Shown here piece by piece: positions 9,595 through 19,100 of a stretch of 64,000 bases of DNA. The translations under genes and the position numbers were made by a program. This DNA is from Polychytrium aggregatum (Eukaryota; Chytridiomycota; Chytridiomycetes; Polychytriales), in NCBI RefSeq assembly GCF_025602895.1, contig NW_026516226.1, positions 582,283-646,282 of the forward strand, read 5' to 3'. Under the pieces are notes generated by a model. The model did no database searches, was not told the DNA's origin, and saw only the letters and a program-made list of their open reading frames with translations. Each line of letters starts with the position of its first letter. Positions within the stretch are counted from its first letter, which is position 1.

Positions 9595-12500
9595 AAAAGG
9601 TCGGAGGAGCTTTCCTAGGCGTCAATCATGTCATAAATCTTCCTCCTGTAAATGTCTCCACGGTAAATCACTCTTCTGCCTTTTGCCATCTTGCCCCCGT
9701 CACCATTGCCACCGTTTCCACTGCTCTTGCTTCTTCGTCTTCGCCTCCCGAGCCTGACATCCAACGTCAGCCCTCCCTCGCTGTGACTCTGCTGTGCGGT
9801 CCAGAGTCCATACGGGCAACCGCCATGATCGATACCGGCGCGGTTACTTCGTTTATGGACACTGGATTCGCCGCAACCCACGCTCTCCCCACCTTTGCAA
9901 CTTCTTTCGTCATCACTCTTGCCGATGGTTCTTCGATGGAGTCTAGTCTTGGAGTTTGTGTTTCTATGATCACAGGCATCAGCCACTATGAACAAATCTC
10001 GTTCGCGCTGATTCCCTTGGCTTCATACCCGATCATCTTGGGTATGGATTGGATCAAGAAACACAAGCCCTACTTTGACTGGCACCATGACTCTATTTTC
10101 TTGCCTTGCACCTCTATCCACAGTTTGGCCTCCCCGTTCTCTCCCGAGCCACAGTCCTCTAGGTCCAGCCCTGCCGAGCCGCCTGCCGAGTCCCCTGCTG
10201 AGGTCCCCGCCGAGCCTGCCGTGTCCCTGCCCGAGTCCAAGATCGTTCCTGCCAAGTCCCCAGCCGAGTCCCCAGCCGAGCCCGAGATCCTCCCTGCCTT
10301 GCCTCCTGCCGTGCCCAAGCCCAGTCCTGCCTTGCCTCCTGCCGTGCCCAAGCCCAGTCCTGCCTTGCCTCCTGCCGTCCCAAAGACCAAGACCAAGACC
10401 CAGTCCCTGCCCAGCGTCAGCCTGATCGGCAGCATCCCCTTCCAGCACGCCGTCCAGAAGGAAGGCCTGGAAGTGTTCCTCTTGGATGCTGCCCGAGTCC
10501 TGTCCCTCTGCTCCGTCGACGCTGGAGCCAAGCCCAAGGCCGAGCCCTCTGTCCCCTCCAAGTACTCGTCCTTTGCCAAGGTGTTTTCCAAGTCCGAGGC
10601 CGACAAGCTCCCCCAGCACCGCCCTTACGACCACACGATCCCGTTGGTCGAAGGTGCGTCCCCGTCGTTTGGGCCCGTCTACAACCTCTCCAAGCCGGAG
10701 ATGGACGCCCTCCACACCTACATCCAAGAGAACTTGTCCAAGGGTTTCATCCGCCGTTCCGAGTCCCCTGCCGGTGCCCCAGTCCTGTTCGTCAAGAAGA
10801 AGGATGGCTCCCTCCGTCTCTGCGTCGACTACCGGGCCCTGAACAAGATCACCGTGCCGAACCGTTGTCCCTTGCCCCTGATTGCCGAGACGTTCGACAA
10901 CCTCGGCAAGGCCAAGATCTTCACCAAGCTCGACATGCGAGGCGCATACAACCTCTTGCGCATCGCTGAAGGTGAAGAGTGGAAGACGGCCTTCCGCTGT
11001 CGCTACGGCCACTTCGAGTACAACGTCATGCCGTTCGGCTTGACCAACGCTCCTGCCTCGTTCCAAGCCTTCGTCAACGATGTCCTCCGAGAATACCTTG
11101 ACCAGTTCGTGGTCGTCTACCTGGACGACATCCTCATCTACTCCTCCGATCCTGCCGAGCACGAGGCTCATGTCAAGAAAGTCCTGACCAAGCTCCAAGA
11201 CGCCGGACTCTCACTCAAGCTTGAAAAGTGTGAGTTCGACCAGTCCTCCGTCGCCTTCCTCGGGTTCATCATCTCGCCCGATGGAATCTCCATGGATCCC
11301 GACAAGGTCAAGGCCATCCAGGAGTGGGAGATCCCCCGATCTGCCCACGACATCCAAGTCTTCCTCGGCCTGGCGAACTTCTACCGTCGGTTCGTCAAGG
11401 ATTATTCCAAGATCGCCACCCCGCTGACGGACCTCCTGAAGAAGGACATCAAGTTCTCCTGGTCTCCCTCGGCTCAAACGTCATTCCTGAAGCTCAAGGA
11501 ATGCCTGAGCACCGGTCCTGTCCTCCGCCACTTCGACCCCGAGCGTCAGTGCGTCATCGAAGCCGACGCATCTGACTATGCTCTTGGCGCTGTTCTCAGT
11601 CAGCGCGACGACGAAGGCCTCCTCCACCCCGTGGCCTTCTACTCCCGGAAGCTGCTCGATGCAGAAATGAATTATCAAATCTATGATAAGGAACTTCTCG
11701 CCATCGTCGCAGCCTTCAAGCAATGGAGACACTACCTCGAGTTCTCCTCCCAAGCCACCGAGGTCGTCACCGACCACAAGAACCTTGAATACTTCCAGAC
11801 CTCCCGCAACCTCAGCCGTCGCCAAGTCCGTTGGTCCGAGATCCTTGGCGACTACAACTTCGTCATCAGGTATCGACCCGGAACCCTCAACAATGCCGCC
11901 GACGCCCTCTCCCGCAAGGACAAGTTCCCTAAGGAGGGGGGTGACTCCCGTAGCTCCCCGAACACCCAGACCCTGCTGCCACCAAAACTCTTCGTTTCCG
12001 CCCTCCGAGCCGTTCCCGTTGCCCCCGAGTCTGAGGATATCGCCGTCCTCATCAAGTCAAGCCTCAAGAAGGACTCTACCTTTGGTCCGATCCTGTCCCA
12101 AGTCCTCAAGAACCCTGCCTCCTGTCCCGGCTACTCCGTCGACAACGACCTTCTGCTCTTTGAAGGTCTCGTCTGCGTCCCCGATGTCCCCGAGCTCAAG
12201 CGCAAGATCCTCGTCGAGTGCCACGACTCGCCGACCGCCGGCCACTTCGGCGTCGCCAAGACCTTCGAGCTCGTCTCCCGGACCTTCCACTGGCCGACCA
12301 TGCGTCGTTACATCAAGGAGTATGTCTCCGGATGCGACACCTGCCAGCGGAACAAGCACTCCCGTCACAAGCCCTACGGACTCCTTGCCTCGCTCCCTGT
12401 TCCCGATCGCCCTTGGTCTTCTGTTTCGGTCGACTTCATCACCCAGCTTCCCGAGTCCTCTGGACACACAGCCATCTGTGTGTTTGTCGACCGCTTCACC

Positions 12501-13508
12501 AAGATGGCCCACTTCGTCCCGTCAAGCAACGAGGCCAACGCCGAAGACACTGCTCGGATGTTTGTCGAGCATGTCTTCACCAAGCACGGTCTTCCAGACG
12601 ATATCGTCTCAGACCGAGGATCTACCTTTGCCTCCAAGTTCTTCCAAGCCGTCCTGACCCGCCTCAAGATCAAGCACAAGATGTCGACTGCCTTCCATCC
12701 GCAGACCGACGGCCAGACCGAGCGGGTCAACGCCATCCTCGAGCAGTACCTCCGCTGCTTCATCAACTTCCAGCAAGACGACTGGGCCCAGCTCCTCCCT
12801 CACGCCGAGTTCACCTACAACAACACCTCTCAAGCAACCCTCGGCTGCTCCCCCTTCTTCGCCTACACCGGCTACCACCCTCGTTTTTCCGTCGCCCTTC
12901 CCCGCACCACCAAGAATGCCTCCGTCGCCGACGATCAAGCCCGAGCCATTCACTCCCTCCACGATGAACTCAAGTTCAACATCGCCCTCGCCCAGGACTC
13001 CCAAGCCAAGTTCTACGACCCCGGCCACTCCCCTTCCCCTCCGTTCAAGGTTGGAGACCGAGTCTGGCTCTCCGCCAAGAACATCAAGACCCAGCGACCC
13101 ACGGCCAAGCTCGACCACACCAAGCTTGGGCCGTTCAAGATCGTCGCTCAAGTCGGTTCCCGCGCTTTCAAGTTGGACTTGTCCTCGTCCATGCGCATTC
13201 ATCCTGTCTTCCACGTCTCCCTGCTCGAGCCTGCCGCCGACGACAAGATCCCAGGTCGAACGATCCCGCCCCCTCCACCCATCCAAGTCGACGGCCACGA
13301 CGAATGGGAAGTCGAACAGATCCTGGACTCCAGGCTGTTCCGAGGTAAGCTCCAGTATCTTGTGCACTGGCGTGGCTACACGGTGATGGATTGCACCTGG
13401 GAGCCCGCCAGCAATCTTGCACATTGTCCGGAGCCTGTCGCTGCCTACCACTCCTCTCATCCCTCGAAGCCTGGCCCTCTCGGAGCTCGGGCCTTGAGAG
13501 GGGGGTAG
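9570..13508 (+). CDS. pol: A1 Pol (protease, RT, RNase H, integrase, chromodomain)
   Basis: The frame opens at 9570 and the first ATG is only at 9825-9827 (a CTG at 9783 is no likely start), so -1 frameshifting from gag is the likely route. The aspartic protease motif IDTGAV is at about 9828. Next comes a low-complexity linker with Pro/Ala/Glu repeats (10180-10390), including three PALPPAVPK units. RT has YLDDILIYS near 11118. RNase H begins at EADASDYALG. Integrase has its HHCC domain (CDTCQRNK) and core motifs VDFITQLP and VSDRGSTFAS. A chromodomain is at about 13305-13430 (WEVEQIL...YLVHWRGY). No internal stop was seen. A purine tract GAGAGGGGGGTAG leads into the 3' LTR. Confidence 0.95.
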   Translation, partial: RPGKLLCLEKVGGAFLGVNHVINLPPVNVSTVNHSSAFCHLAPVTIATVSTALASSSSPPEPDIQRQPSLAVTLLCGPESIRATAMIDTGAVTSFMDTGFAATHALPTFATSFVITLADGSSMESSLGVCVSMITGISHYEQISFALIPLASYPIILGMDWIKKHKPYFDWHHDSIFLPCTSIHSLASPFSPEPQSSRSSPAEPPAESPAEVPAEPAVSLPESKIVPAKSPAESPAEPEILPALPPAVPKPSPALPPAVPKPSPALPPAVPKTKTKTQSLPSVSLIGSIPFQHAVQKEGLEVFLLDAARVLSLCSVDAGAKPKAEPSVPSKYSSFAKVFSKSEADKLPQHRPYDHTIPLVEGASPSFGPVYNLSKPEMDALHTYIQENLSKGFIRRSESPAGAPVLFVKKKDGSLRLCVDYRALNKITVPNRCPLPLIAETFDNLGKAKIFTKLDMRGAYNLLRIAEGEEWKTAFRCRYGHFEYNVMPFGLTNAPASFQAFVNDVLREYLDQFVVVYLDDILIYSSDPAEHEAHVKKVLTKLQDAGLSLKLEKCEFDQSSVAFLGFIISPDGISMDPDKVKAIQEWEIPRSAHDIQVFLGLANFYRRFVKDYSKIATPLTDLLKKDIKFSWSPSAQTSFLKLKECLSTGPVLRHFDPERQCVIEADASDYALGAVLSQRDDEGLLHPVAFYSRKLLDAEMNYQIYDKELLAIVAAFKQWRHYLEFSSQATEVVTDHKNLEYFQTSRNLSRRQVRWSEILGDYNFVIRYRPGTLNNAADALSRKDKFPKEGGDSRSSPNTQTLLPPKLFVSALRAVPVAPESEDIAVLIKSSLKKDSTFGPILSQVLKNPASCPGYSVDNDLLLFEGLVCVPDVPELKRKILVECHDSPTAGHFGVAKTFELVSRTFHWPTMRRYIKEYVSGCDTCQRNKHSRHKPYGLLASLPVPDRPWSSVSVDFITQLPESSGHTAICVFVDRFTKMAHFVPSSNEANAEDTARMFVEHVFTKHGLPDDIVSDRGSTFASKFFQAVLTRLKIKHKMSTAFHPQTDGQTERVNAILEQYLRCFINFQQDDWAQLLPHAEFTYNNTSQATLGCSPFFAYTGYHPRFSVALPRTTKNASVADDQARAIHSLHDELKFNIALAQDSQAKFYDPGHSPSPPFKVGDRVWLSAKNIKTQRPTAKLDHTKLGPFKIVAQVGSRAFKLDLSSSMRIHPVFHVSLLEPAADDKIPGRTIPPPPPIQVDGHDEWEVEQILDSRLFRGKLQYLVHWRGYTVMDCTWEPASNLAHCPEPVAAYHSSHPSKPGPLGARALRGG
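9576..9619 (+). other. A1 putative -1 ribosomal frameshift signal
   Basis: GGAAAAC (9576-9582) is phased G GAA AAC in the gag frame. A 7-nt spacer follows, then a hairpin of CCTAG (9590-9594) with CTAGG (9615-9619), an A/C mismatch, and AAAG (9596-9599) with CTTT (9610-9613). The pol frame is open from 9570, so gag and pol overlap by 25 nt. The first three bases are GGA instead of three equal bases, so the site is weaker than in families B, C and D. Confidence 0.65.
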
Positions 13509-14089
13509 TGTCATGAACACCCTCTGCCTTTGCCCACTCCCTTCCTTTACCCTTGCCCTTTCCTTTCTGTTTGCCTGTCTTAGTGCTTTCCCTTCCTTCT
13601 GTTTGTTTGTTTCCCGCGCTGTGCTGCCTTGTTGTCTTACCGCAAGCACGCGCGCTGCCTGTGTTCCGTTCCCGCTCCCTTGCTGTTGGTCATGGGTTAC
13701 GCCCACGACGCCGCCTCGACGCCGCCTGACGCCTTGGCGCCGCCAAGCCGCCGCCACTGACGCCCGCTGACTCACGGATCCCGAGTCACGGCCGCCACCT
13801 GCTTCGCTCGCTGCTTCGCCCTCCCCGCCGCTGCTTCGCTCCTGCCCCCTCGCTCTGCAGCGTCGATCCTTGGCGCTCGCATAAATAGCCCTCCGACCAG
13901 CCTCTGTCTTTTGCCTTCGTCTTGCCACTTTGTATTTTTAGTATCCTAAGCCTTGGATCTAGAATAAAACTTTGGCTTCACACTTGACACTCTGTGTCCC
14001 AGTCCAGTCCCCGCTCCTCTCCCTACGTTCGAGTCTTGCATTAGGACTCTTGCGCACTTCCCTGCTTGCCCCGTTGTCCAGTCTTGACA
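13509..14089 (+). repeat. A1 3' LTR
   Basis: 581 bp, TGTCATGAAC to GTCTTGACA, followed by CTTCC (14090-14094), the duplicate of 2227-2231. Confidence 0.96.
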
Positions 14090-14094
14090 CTTCC

Positions 14095-14406
14095 ACACTC
14101 AAAGTCCACCCCGTCTTTCATGTATCCCTCCTTGAACCCCGAACGAAGGACATTGTTCCCGAGTTCACCCAACCCGAACCTCCACCCATTCTTGTTGACT
14201 CCCAGGAAGAGTTTGAGGTCGAGACTGTTCTCGATTCTCGGCTCTTCCGTGGTCGCTTACAGTACTTGGTTCAGTGGAAGGGCTATTCCGAGACTGACCG
14301 GTCTTGGGAGCCCGCTGCCAATGTTTCCCACGCCACTGATCTTGTTGCTGACTTCCACCTTCGCTATCCCTCAAAGCCGAAGGCGACGCCCGGAGTTCGT
14401 CGCTAA
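14095..14406 (+). CDS. pol: C1 Pol, C-terminal part with chromodomain
   Basis: This resumes the frame of 1-2231 after A1. It holds the HPVFHVSLLEP motif at the end of integrase and a chromodomain (FEVETVL...YLVQWKGYSETDRSWEP), and ends with TAA at 14404-14406. The purine tract AAGGAAGGGGATGA connects it to the 3' LTR. Confidence 0.94.
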   Translation, partial: TLKVHPVFHVSLLEPRTKDIVPEFTQPEPPPILVDSQEEFEVETVLDSRLFRGRLQYLVQWKGYSETDRSWEPAANVSHATDLVADFHLRYPSKPKATPGVRR

Positions 14407-14418
14407 GGAAGGGGATGA

Positions 14419-15209
14419 TGTTAGGGATAGCTTCTGCTTGTTCTCCACTTTGACTGCACACTTGGCTGTTCTTTTGCCTTTCTGTTTGTTTGTGTGTAGC
14501 TTTGCAGTTCCCCTCCAATTTTCCGCCTTTTGCCTGCCATTTCCGCTCCTTCCGCACTTCCGTTTCCCCGCGCTGCTCCGCTTCCTTTGTCTTCTTCGCA
14601 CGCGCCGGTTTGTTTGTGCACGCGCCTTGCTGCGATTGGTTGCAATTCGGCTGCCGGTCATGTGTCCCACCACCGGTGACTCATGACCTGCCTGACCGCC
14701 CCGATCTCTTGTTCATCTCGCATGCATTTGCCCCAACCTTATACTTGACCAATCCGCTTCTTGGACGTTGAGTCACATTGCTTCGCCTTTGCACGTTTCT
14801 CCTGCCAGGTGCTTCGCTTTTGCTTGCGCCTCCCTCGCTTTGGTTCTCTGCCTGTCTCGGTGGTCCTTCTCGGCCCTCGTTCGTGCATCGCCCCCTTCGC
14901 CCTGCTCGATCGCCCACTTTTCCCTCCCTTGGCCGCCCTTCGCTGCCAAGTCCGGACTTGTCTATAAATAGCCTGACCCCCGCGATGTGTAGTCGAACCT
15001 CAGCGTTCAAAATAGGACTAAATAAAGTGCCTTCTACTTTATTCTCTGAGTGTTCCTCACGTCTCATTTCGAGACTAGTCTTATCTTGAACGGATCTTTG
15101 CTTCCCTCGCTCCCTCTCCGAGTCCACTTCGGACTTTACCCTTGCCTTCCCTGAGCTCACTTCGAGCTCACTTCTTCTTTTGCCGTTGAGTCCCCTTCGG
15201 ACTCTAACA
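14419..15209 (+). repeat. C1 3' LTR
   Basis: 791 bp, TGTTAGGGAT to GGACTCTAACA. TATAAATA is at 14963-14970 and GCGTTCAAAAT, the putative self-primer sequence, at 15003-15013. It contains short hairpins such as GAGTCC...GGACTC. The pentamer GGTGA (15210-15214) after it is the expected right-hand target duplication. Confidence 0.95.
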
Positions 15210-15767
15210 GGTGACTTGGTAAAGCCTGACCATCTCGCGAGCAGCGGCGATGGTGGGCTGAACCTGGCCAAAGGCAGCACGGAGCCACTCGGAAAAACCG
15301 GCAAAGTCACGGATGGCAGGGGGGGAGCACTCGGGGTCTCTCTCCAACTGATCGATGTACGGCTGCATGTAGTCTGCAGCAGTACCATCGAGATAGGATA
15401 AGGCGTAAAACACCTTATCCCTTTCAGTCTGGAAGAGGGGAGGGTTGGACACGAAGGCCAGTCTGCAATGCGAGAGGAAGGCATTGCAGCGGCTCGGGTC
15501 CTTACCAGAGAAGCGGTCGGGAGGACCTATCTGCCTGGTGGCAGAGTTGCGACCAGCAGGGTTGTCCTCGGGGTCTTGGGCAGGATCATCGACGTCGTCA
15601 GGAACGCCGAAGTAGGGGCGACCTGCACGACGGATCGGAGCGGGAGCGGGAGCAGGAGGAGGTAGCTGGGCCTGGTAGCTGCGGAGGGCCTCCTGGACAC
15701 TGGCGGCGACAACTTGGCGGACATCCTCTTCACGGCGAGCCAGGACCTGGTCCATACGATCGGTGAT
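15210..15767 (-). pseudogene. gag: A2 gag, middle fragment
   Basis: The minus-strand translation runs from RITDRMDQVLARREED to the point where C1 cuts in (MVRLYQVT). It matches A1 gag with a few substitutions. It is disrupted on both sides by insertions, so it cannot give a full Gag. Confidence 0.9.
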
Positions 15768-15772
15768 GCGGT
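15768..15772. repeat. Target site duplication of D1 (GCGGT)
   Basis: GCGGT occurs here and again at 21848-21852. A1 gag has the single site ATGCGGTTGAGC (in reverse complement). Confidence 0.95.
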
Positions 15773-16191
15773 TGTAAGGAGTGAACAAGCGCAAGGACGA
15801 AGACCAAGTGCTTGGTATGAGCTTTATTAGCTTTTAGCCCCGAACACCAAAGAACAAGTTTTGTTCGAACTGGTGTTCAACATAGGCTCAGACATGCAGG
15901 GCTATTTATAGACCGGGAGAAGGTCGAGGGGCAAAAGTGGGCGAGAAGGGTGGAGCATCACAGAGAAGCGAGAAGGGGGTGCGAGAGTGGCTGGTGTGCA
16001 AGCGAGAGAGGCTTGGCACAGCCCGGGGACATGTGCCGAGCGGTGGGGGAGGCAGGAAACCAGTAGACGCGGGTGGCAACGGCGCGTGCTCATGCATGGG
16101 GGCAAACAAACACGTGGGGACTCATGATTGGTGCGGAGGGCGAGAGCATGCGGGACAATCTCATTGGTCCGTTGTGATGCTGGTCATCACA
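15773..16191 (-). repeat. D1 3' LTR
   Basis: 419 bp; read on the minus strand it runs TGTGATGACC to ACTCCTTACA. The pol stop (16192-16194) touches the LTR, and the purine tract AAGGAGGAGATAG overlaps the stop. Confidence 0.95.
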
Positions 16192-19100
16192 CTATCTCCT
16201 CCTTAAACTACGGCGTGTTCCATCTTGAGTTCTCCTGGGGCCAGGCTTGTCTGGGTAGCGTCGGTGGTACTCCGCGGCCACCGTTGGGGCAAAGACAATG
16301 TCGGCGGGCTCCCAACTTCGATCGGTGACCGGGTAGCCTTTCCAATCGATGAGATAGTGCAGCTTTCCGCGCACGAACTTGGAGTCTAAGATCTCTTCGA
16401 CCTCCCACTCCAAGTTCCCATCGATGACCACCGCAGGGGGCGGCGCTTGCACCCGACCCGGAAGCGAGTTCTTCTTGTAGGGCTCAAGAAGAGACACATG
16501 GAACACCGGGTGCACCTTTATGTCCTTTGGCAAGTCCAGGCGGAAAGCCAATGTCCCGACGGCCTCGAGGATGGTGAATGGTCCAATCCTCTGGTAATCC
16601 AGCTTCTTGCTTGGGCGAGTGGTGCTGATGTTACGAGTCAGCACCCAGACTTGATCGCCCGGACGCAAGTCGGGAGCCTGGGACCTCCGGAGATCTGAGA
16701 AGTGCTTGTAGTCAGACTTTGCCTTCTCAAGATTCTCCTTCAACAGTGCCAGGTTCCGCTGGAGATGTTCAACCCTCTCCGTGGCAGAGGGAACATCAGG
16801 GCCGCCAGCGACAACGGGGACTTCGAACCTTGGGTGGAACCCATAGGTTGCCAAGAATGGCGAGGCATGTGTTGACGAGTTCTCGAGGTTATTGTAAGAG
16901 AACTCGGCCAACGGCAGCAGCTCGGCCCAGTCATCTTGCTGATACGACGTGTAACAGCGCAGGTATTGGTTGATGACCTGGTTGACCCTCTCAGTCTGTC
17001 CATCGGTCTGGGGATGGAAGGCCGTGGACAGACTGGTTTGGATCCCGAGCTGCGTGCAGAGTGCCTTCCAGAACCGAGAGGTGAACTGACTTCCTCGGTC
17101 TGAAACCACTGTGTCGGGGAGGCCATGGAGACGAAAGACATTGTCGAGGAACAGTGACGCAGTCTCCTCCGCCGACGGCAGTGAACGCCAGGACATAAAG
17201 TGTGCCATCTTTGTGAGGCTGCATACCACCACAAAGATGCAGGTGTGACCCTTGGACTTTGGCAGATCAGTGATAAAGTCCATGGTCAGTGTCCCCCAGG
17301 GTCGATCGGCTGTCTGGAGTGGCAACAGGAACCCAAACGGCTTGTGTCGCGGAGCTTTCGAGCGTGCACAGGTGTCGCACGTCGAGACGTACTCTTTGAC
17401 ATCTTTCCGATAGGTTTGCCACCAAAACTGTCGCGATACCAGAGCCAGAGTCCGTCGGATGCCTGGATGACCCACAGCGACTGGGTCATGGCACGACTTG
17501 AGCGCCGGAACTCGGCACGACTCTGGGACCACAATCCTGTTCTGGAAGGTGAGGTACTGGCCATTCCAGACGAACTTCGGGTCACGACGGTATTTGTCTA
17601 GACCGGGATCCCGAGCCTGCTCTTCGGCTATGAGCTGCAGCAAATCCACAGGGTCACTGCGACTTGCAACCGAAGAGCGGGCGTCTCTGCTTCGGAGCAC
17701 GCGTATCACCGCGGCAGGATCGAGAAGCAGAGGCGGATCCCTCGACACGGAGGCCGACGAAGGGATGTAGTCCGAGCGACGAGACAGGGCATCGGCCTTG
17801 CCGTTCCTCGCACCAGGACGGTACTGGATGCGGATGTCGAACCGAGACAAGAACTGGGACCACCGTGCATGACGCTGGTTTAGGATGCGAGCCGTTGCCA
17901 GGTACTCCAAGTTCTTGTGATCGGTCAGAACGGCAACGGGATGCTGGGCGCCTTCGAGGTAGTGTCGCCACGCCTCGAAAGCCTCCTTGATCGCCAACAG
18001 CTCTTTCTCGTATATGCTGTAGTTACGTTCAGCATTCGAGAGTGTCCGCGAATGGAACGAGCAAGGATGAAGGCGATCATCAGCACCCCGCTGGGAGAGC
18101 ACGCATCCAAGCGCAAAGTCCGACGCATCTGACTCTACGACGAACGGCTTGGATGGGTCCGGATGCACCAGAACGGGCTCCGAAACGAAGGCATCCTTCA
18201 AGGATCTGAATGCTTTATCGGCTTCGCGGGACCACTGGAAGCCATGCGTCTTCCGGAAGAGCCGAGTCATGGGCCCCGCGATCTTTGCGTATCCATCGAT
18301 GAAGCGTCGATAGAAGTTCGCAAACCCGACAAAGGATCGAAGATCCGAGATGTTGCGCGGTATGGGCCAATCCAAGATCGCAGAGAGCTTGGATCGCTCC
18401 ATACCGATGCCCTCGGGCGAGACCATGAAACCAAGGAACGAGACCGAGGTTTTGGAGAACTCGCACTTCTCCAGCTTGCAATACAGCTTTGCAGCTCGGA
18501 GCTTCGAGAGGACCTGCTTGACGTGCTCTACATGCTGCGACGGATCAGCACTGTAGATCAAGATATCGTCAAGATACGCAATTGCGAACTGGTCCAACTC
18601 GGTGCGCAGGACGTCGTTGATGAAGTGCTGGAACGTCGCTGGCGCGTTGGTGAGCCCAAAGGGCATCACCAAGTACTCGAAGTGCCCATATCGAGTACGG
18701 AAAGCTGTCTTCCACTCGTCCCCGGAGCGGATGCGCAGCAGATTGTAGGCTCCACGAAGGTCCAGCTTAGTGAACACCTTCGCGCCTCGAAGTCGGTCCA
18801 GCAGCTCGCCGATCAGCGGTAAAGGGTAACGGTTCTTTACCGTGATACCGTTCAGTGCGCGGTAGTCAACGCAAAGACGAAGTGAGCCGTCCTTCTTCTT
18901 GACGAAGAGGATTGGTGAGCCTGCTGGGGACGACGAAGGACGAACGAATCCCTTGGCAAGATTCTCGTCGAGATAGTCACGCAGAGCGTGAAGTTCGGGC
19001 TCGGACAGTGAGTACAGAGGCCCGAACTTTGGCGACTTGCCCGGCTCCAAGTCAATGGGGCAGTCATAAGGGCGATGCGGAGGCAAGGAGTCAGCTTCCT

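Larger units (their letters stand above)
2232..14089 (+). mobile_element. A1: Ty3/gypsy chromovirus of family A, complete, split by B1
   Basis: The element has two 581-bp LTRs (TGTCATGAAC...GTCTTGACA), gag, a frameshift junction and pol. It is inserted in C1 pol with a CTTCC duplication. B1 with its own duplication interrupts gag. The gag frame is kept across B1 because element plus duplication is 5472 bp, a multiple of three, but B1 carries stops. Confidence 0.97.
1..15209 (+). mobile_element. C1: Ty3/gypsy chromovirus of family C, 5' part outside the window, split by A1
   Basis: The window opens inside the pol gene of this element. Sequence 1-2231 continues at 14095 after removal of A1 and its 5-bp target duplication, and then runs through the pol stop and a purine tract into a 791-bp 3' LTR. 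Position 1 corresponds to position 49819 of the complete copy C2. The right flank 15210 onward is family A gag on the minus strand, so C1 was inserted into A2. The 5' LTR and gag lie outside the window. Confidence 0.95.

Noticed and set aside
10023-11198. 391-codon antisense frame in A1 pol, and the matching one in A3
   Set aside because: It is an antisense shadow of the Pro/Ala-rich linker and RT. It has no independent support.
12609-13928. 439-codon minus-strand frame over the A1 integrase end and 3' LTR (also in A2/A3 LTR regions)
   Set aside because: It is antisense to pol and LTR, and its LTR half recurs wherever the LTR occurs, so it is a composition effect.
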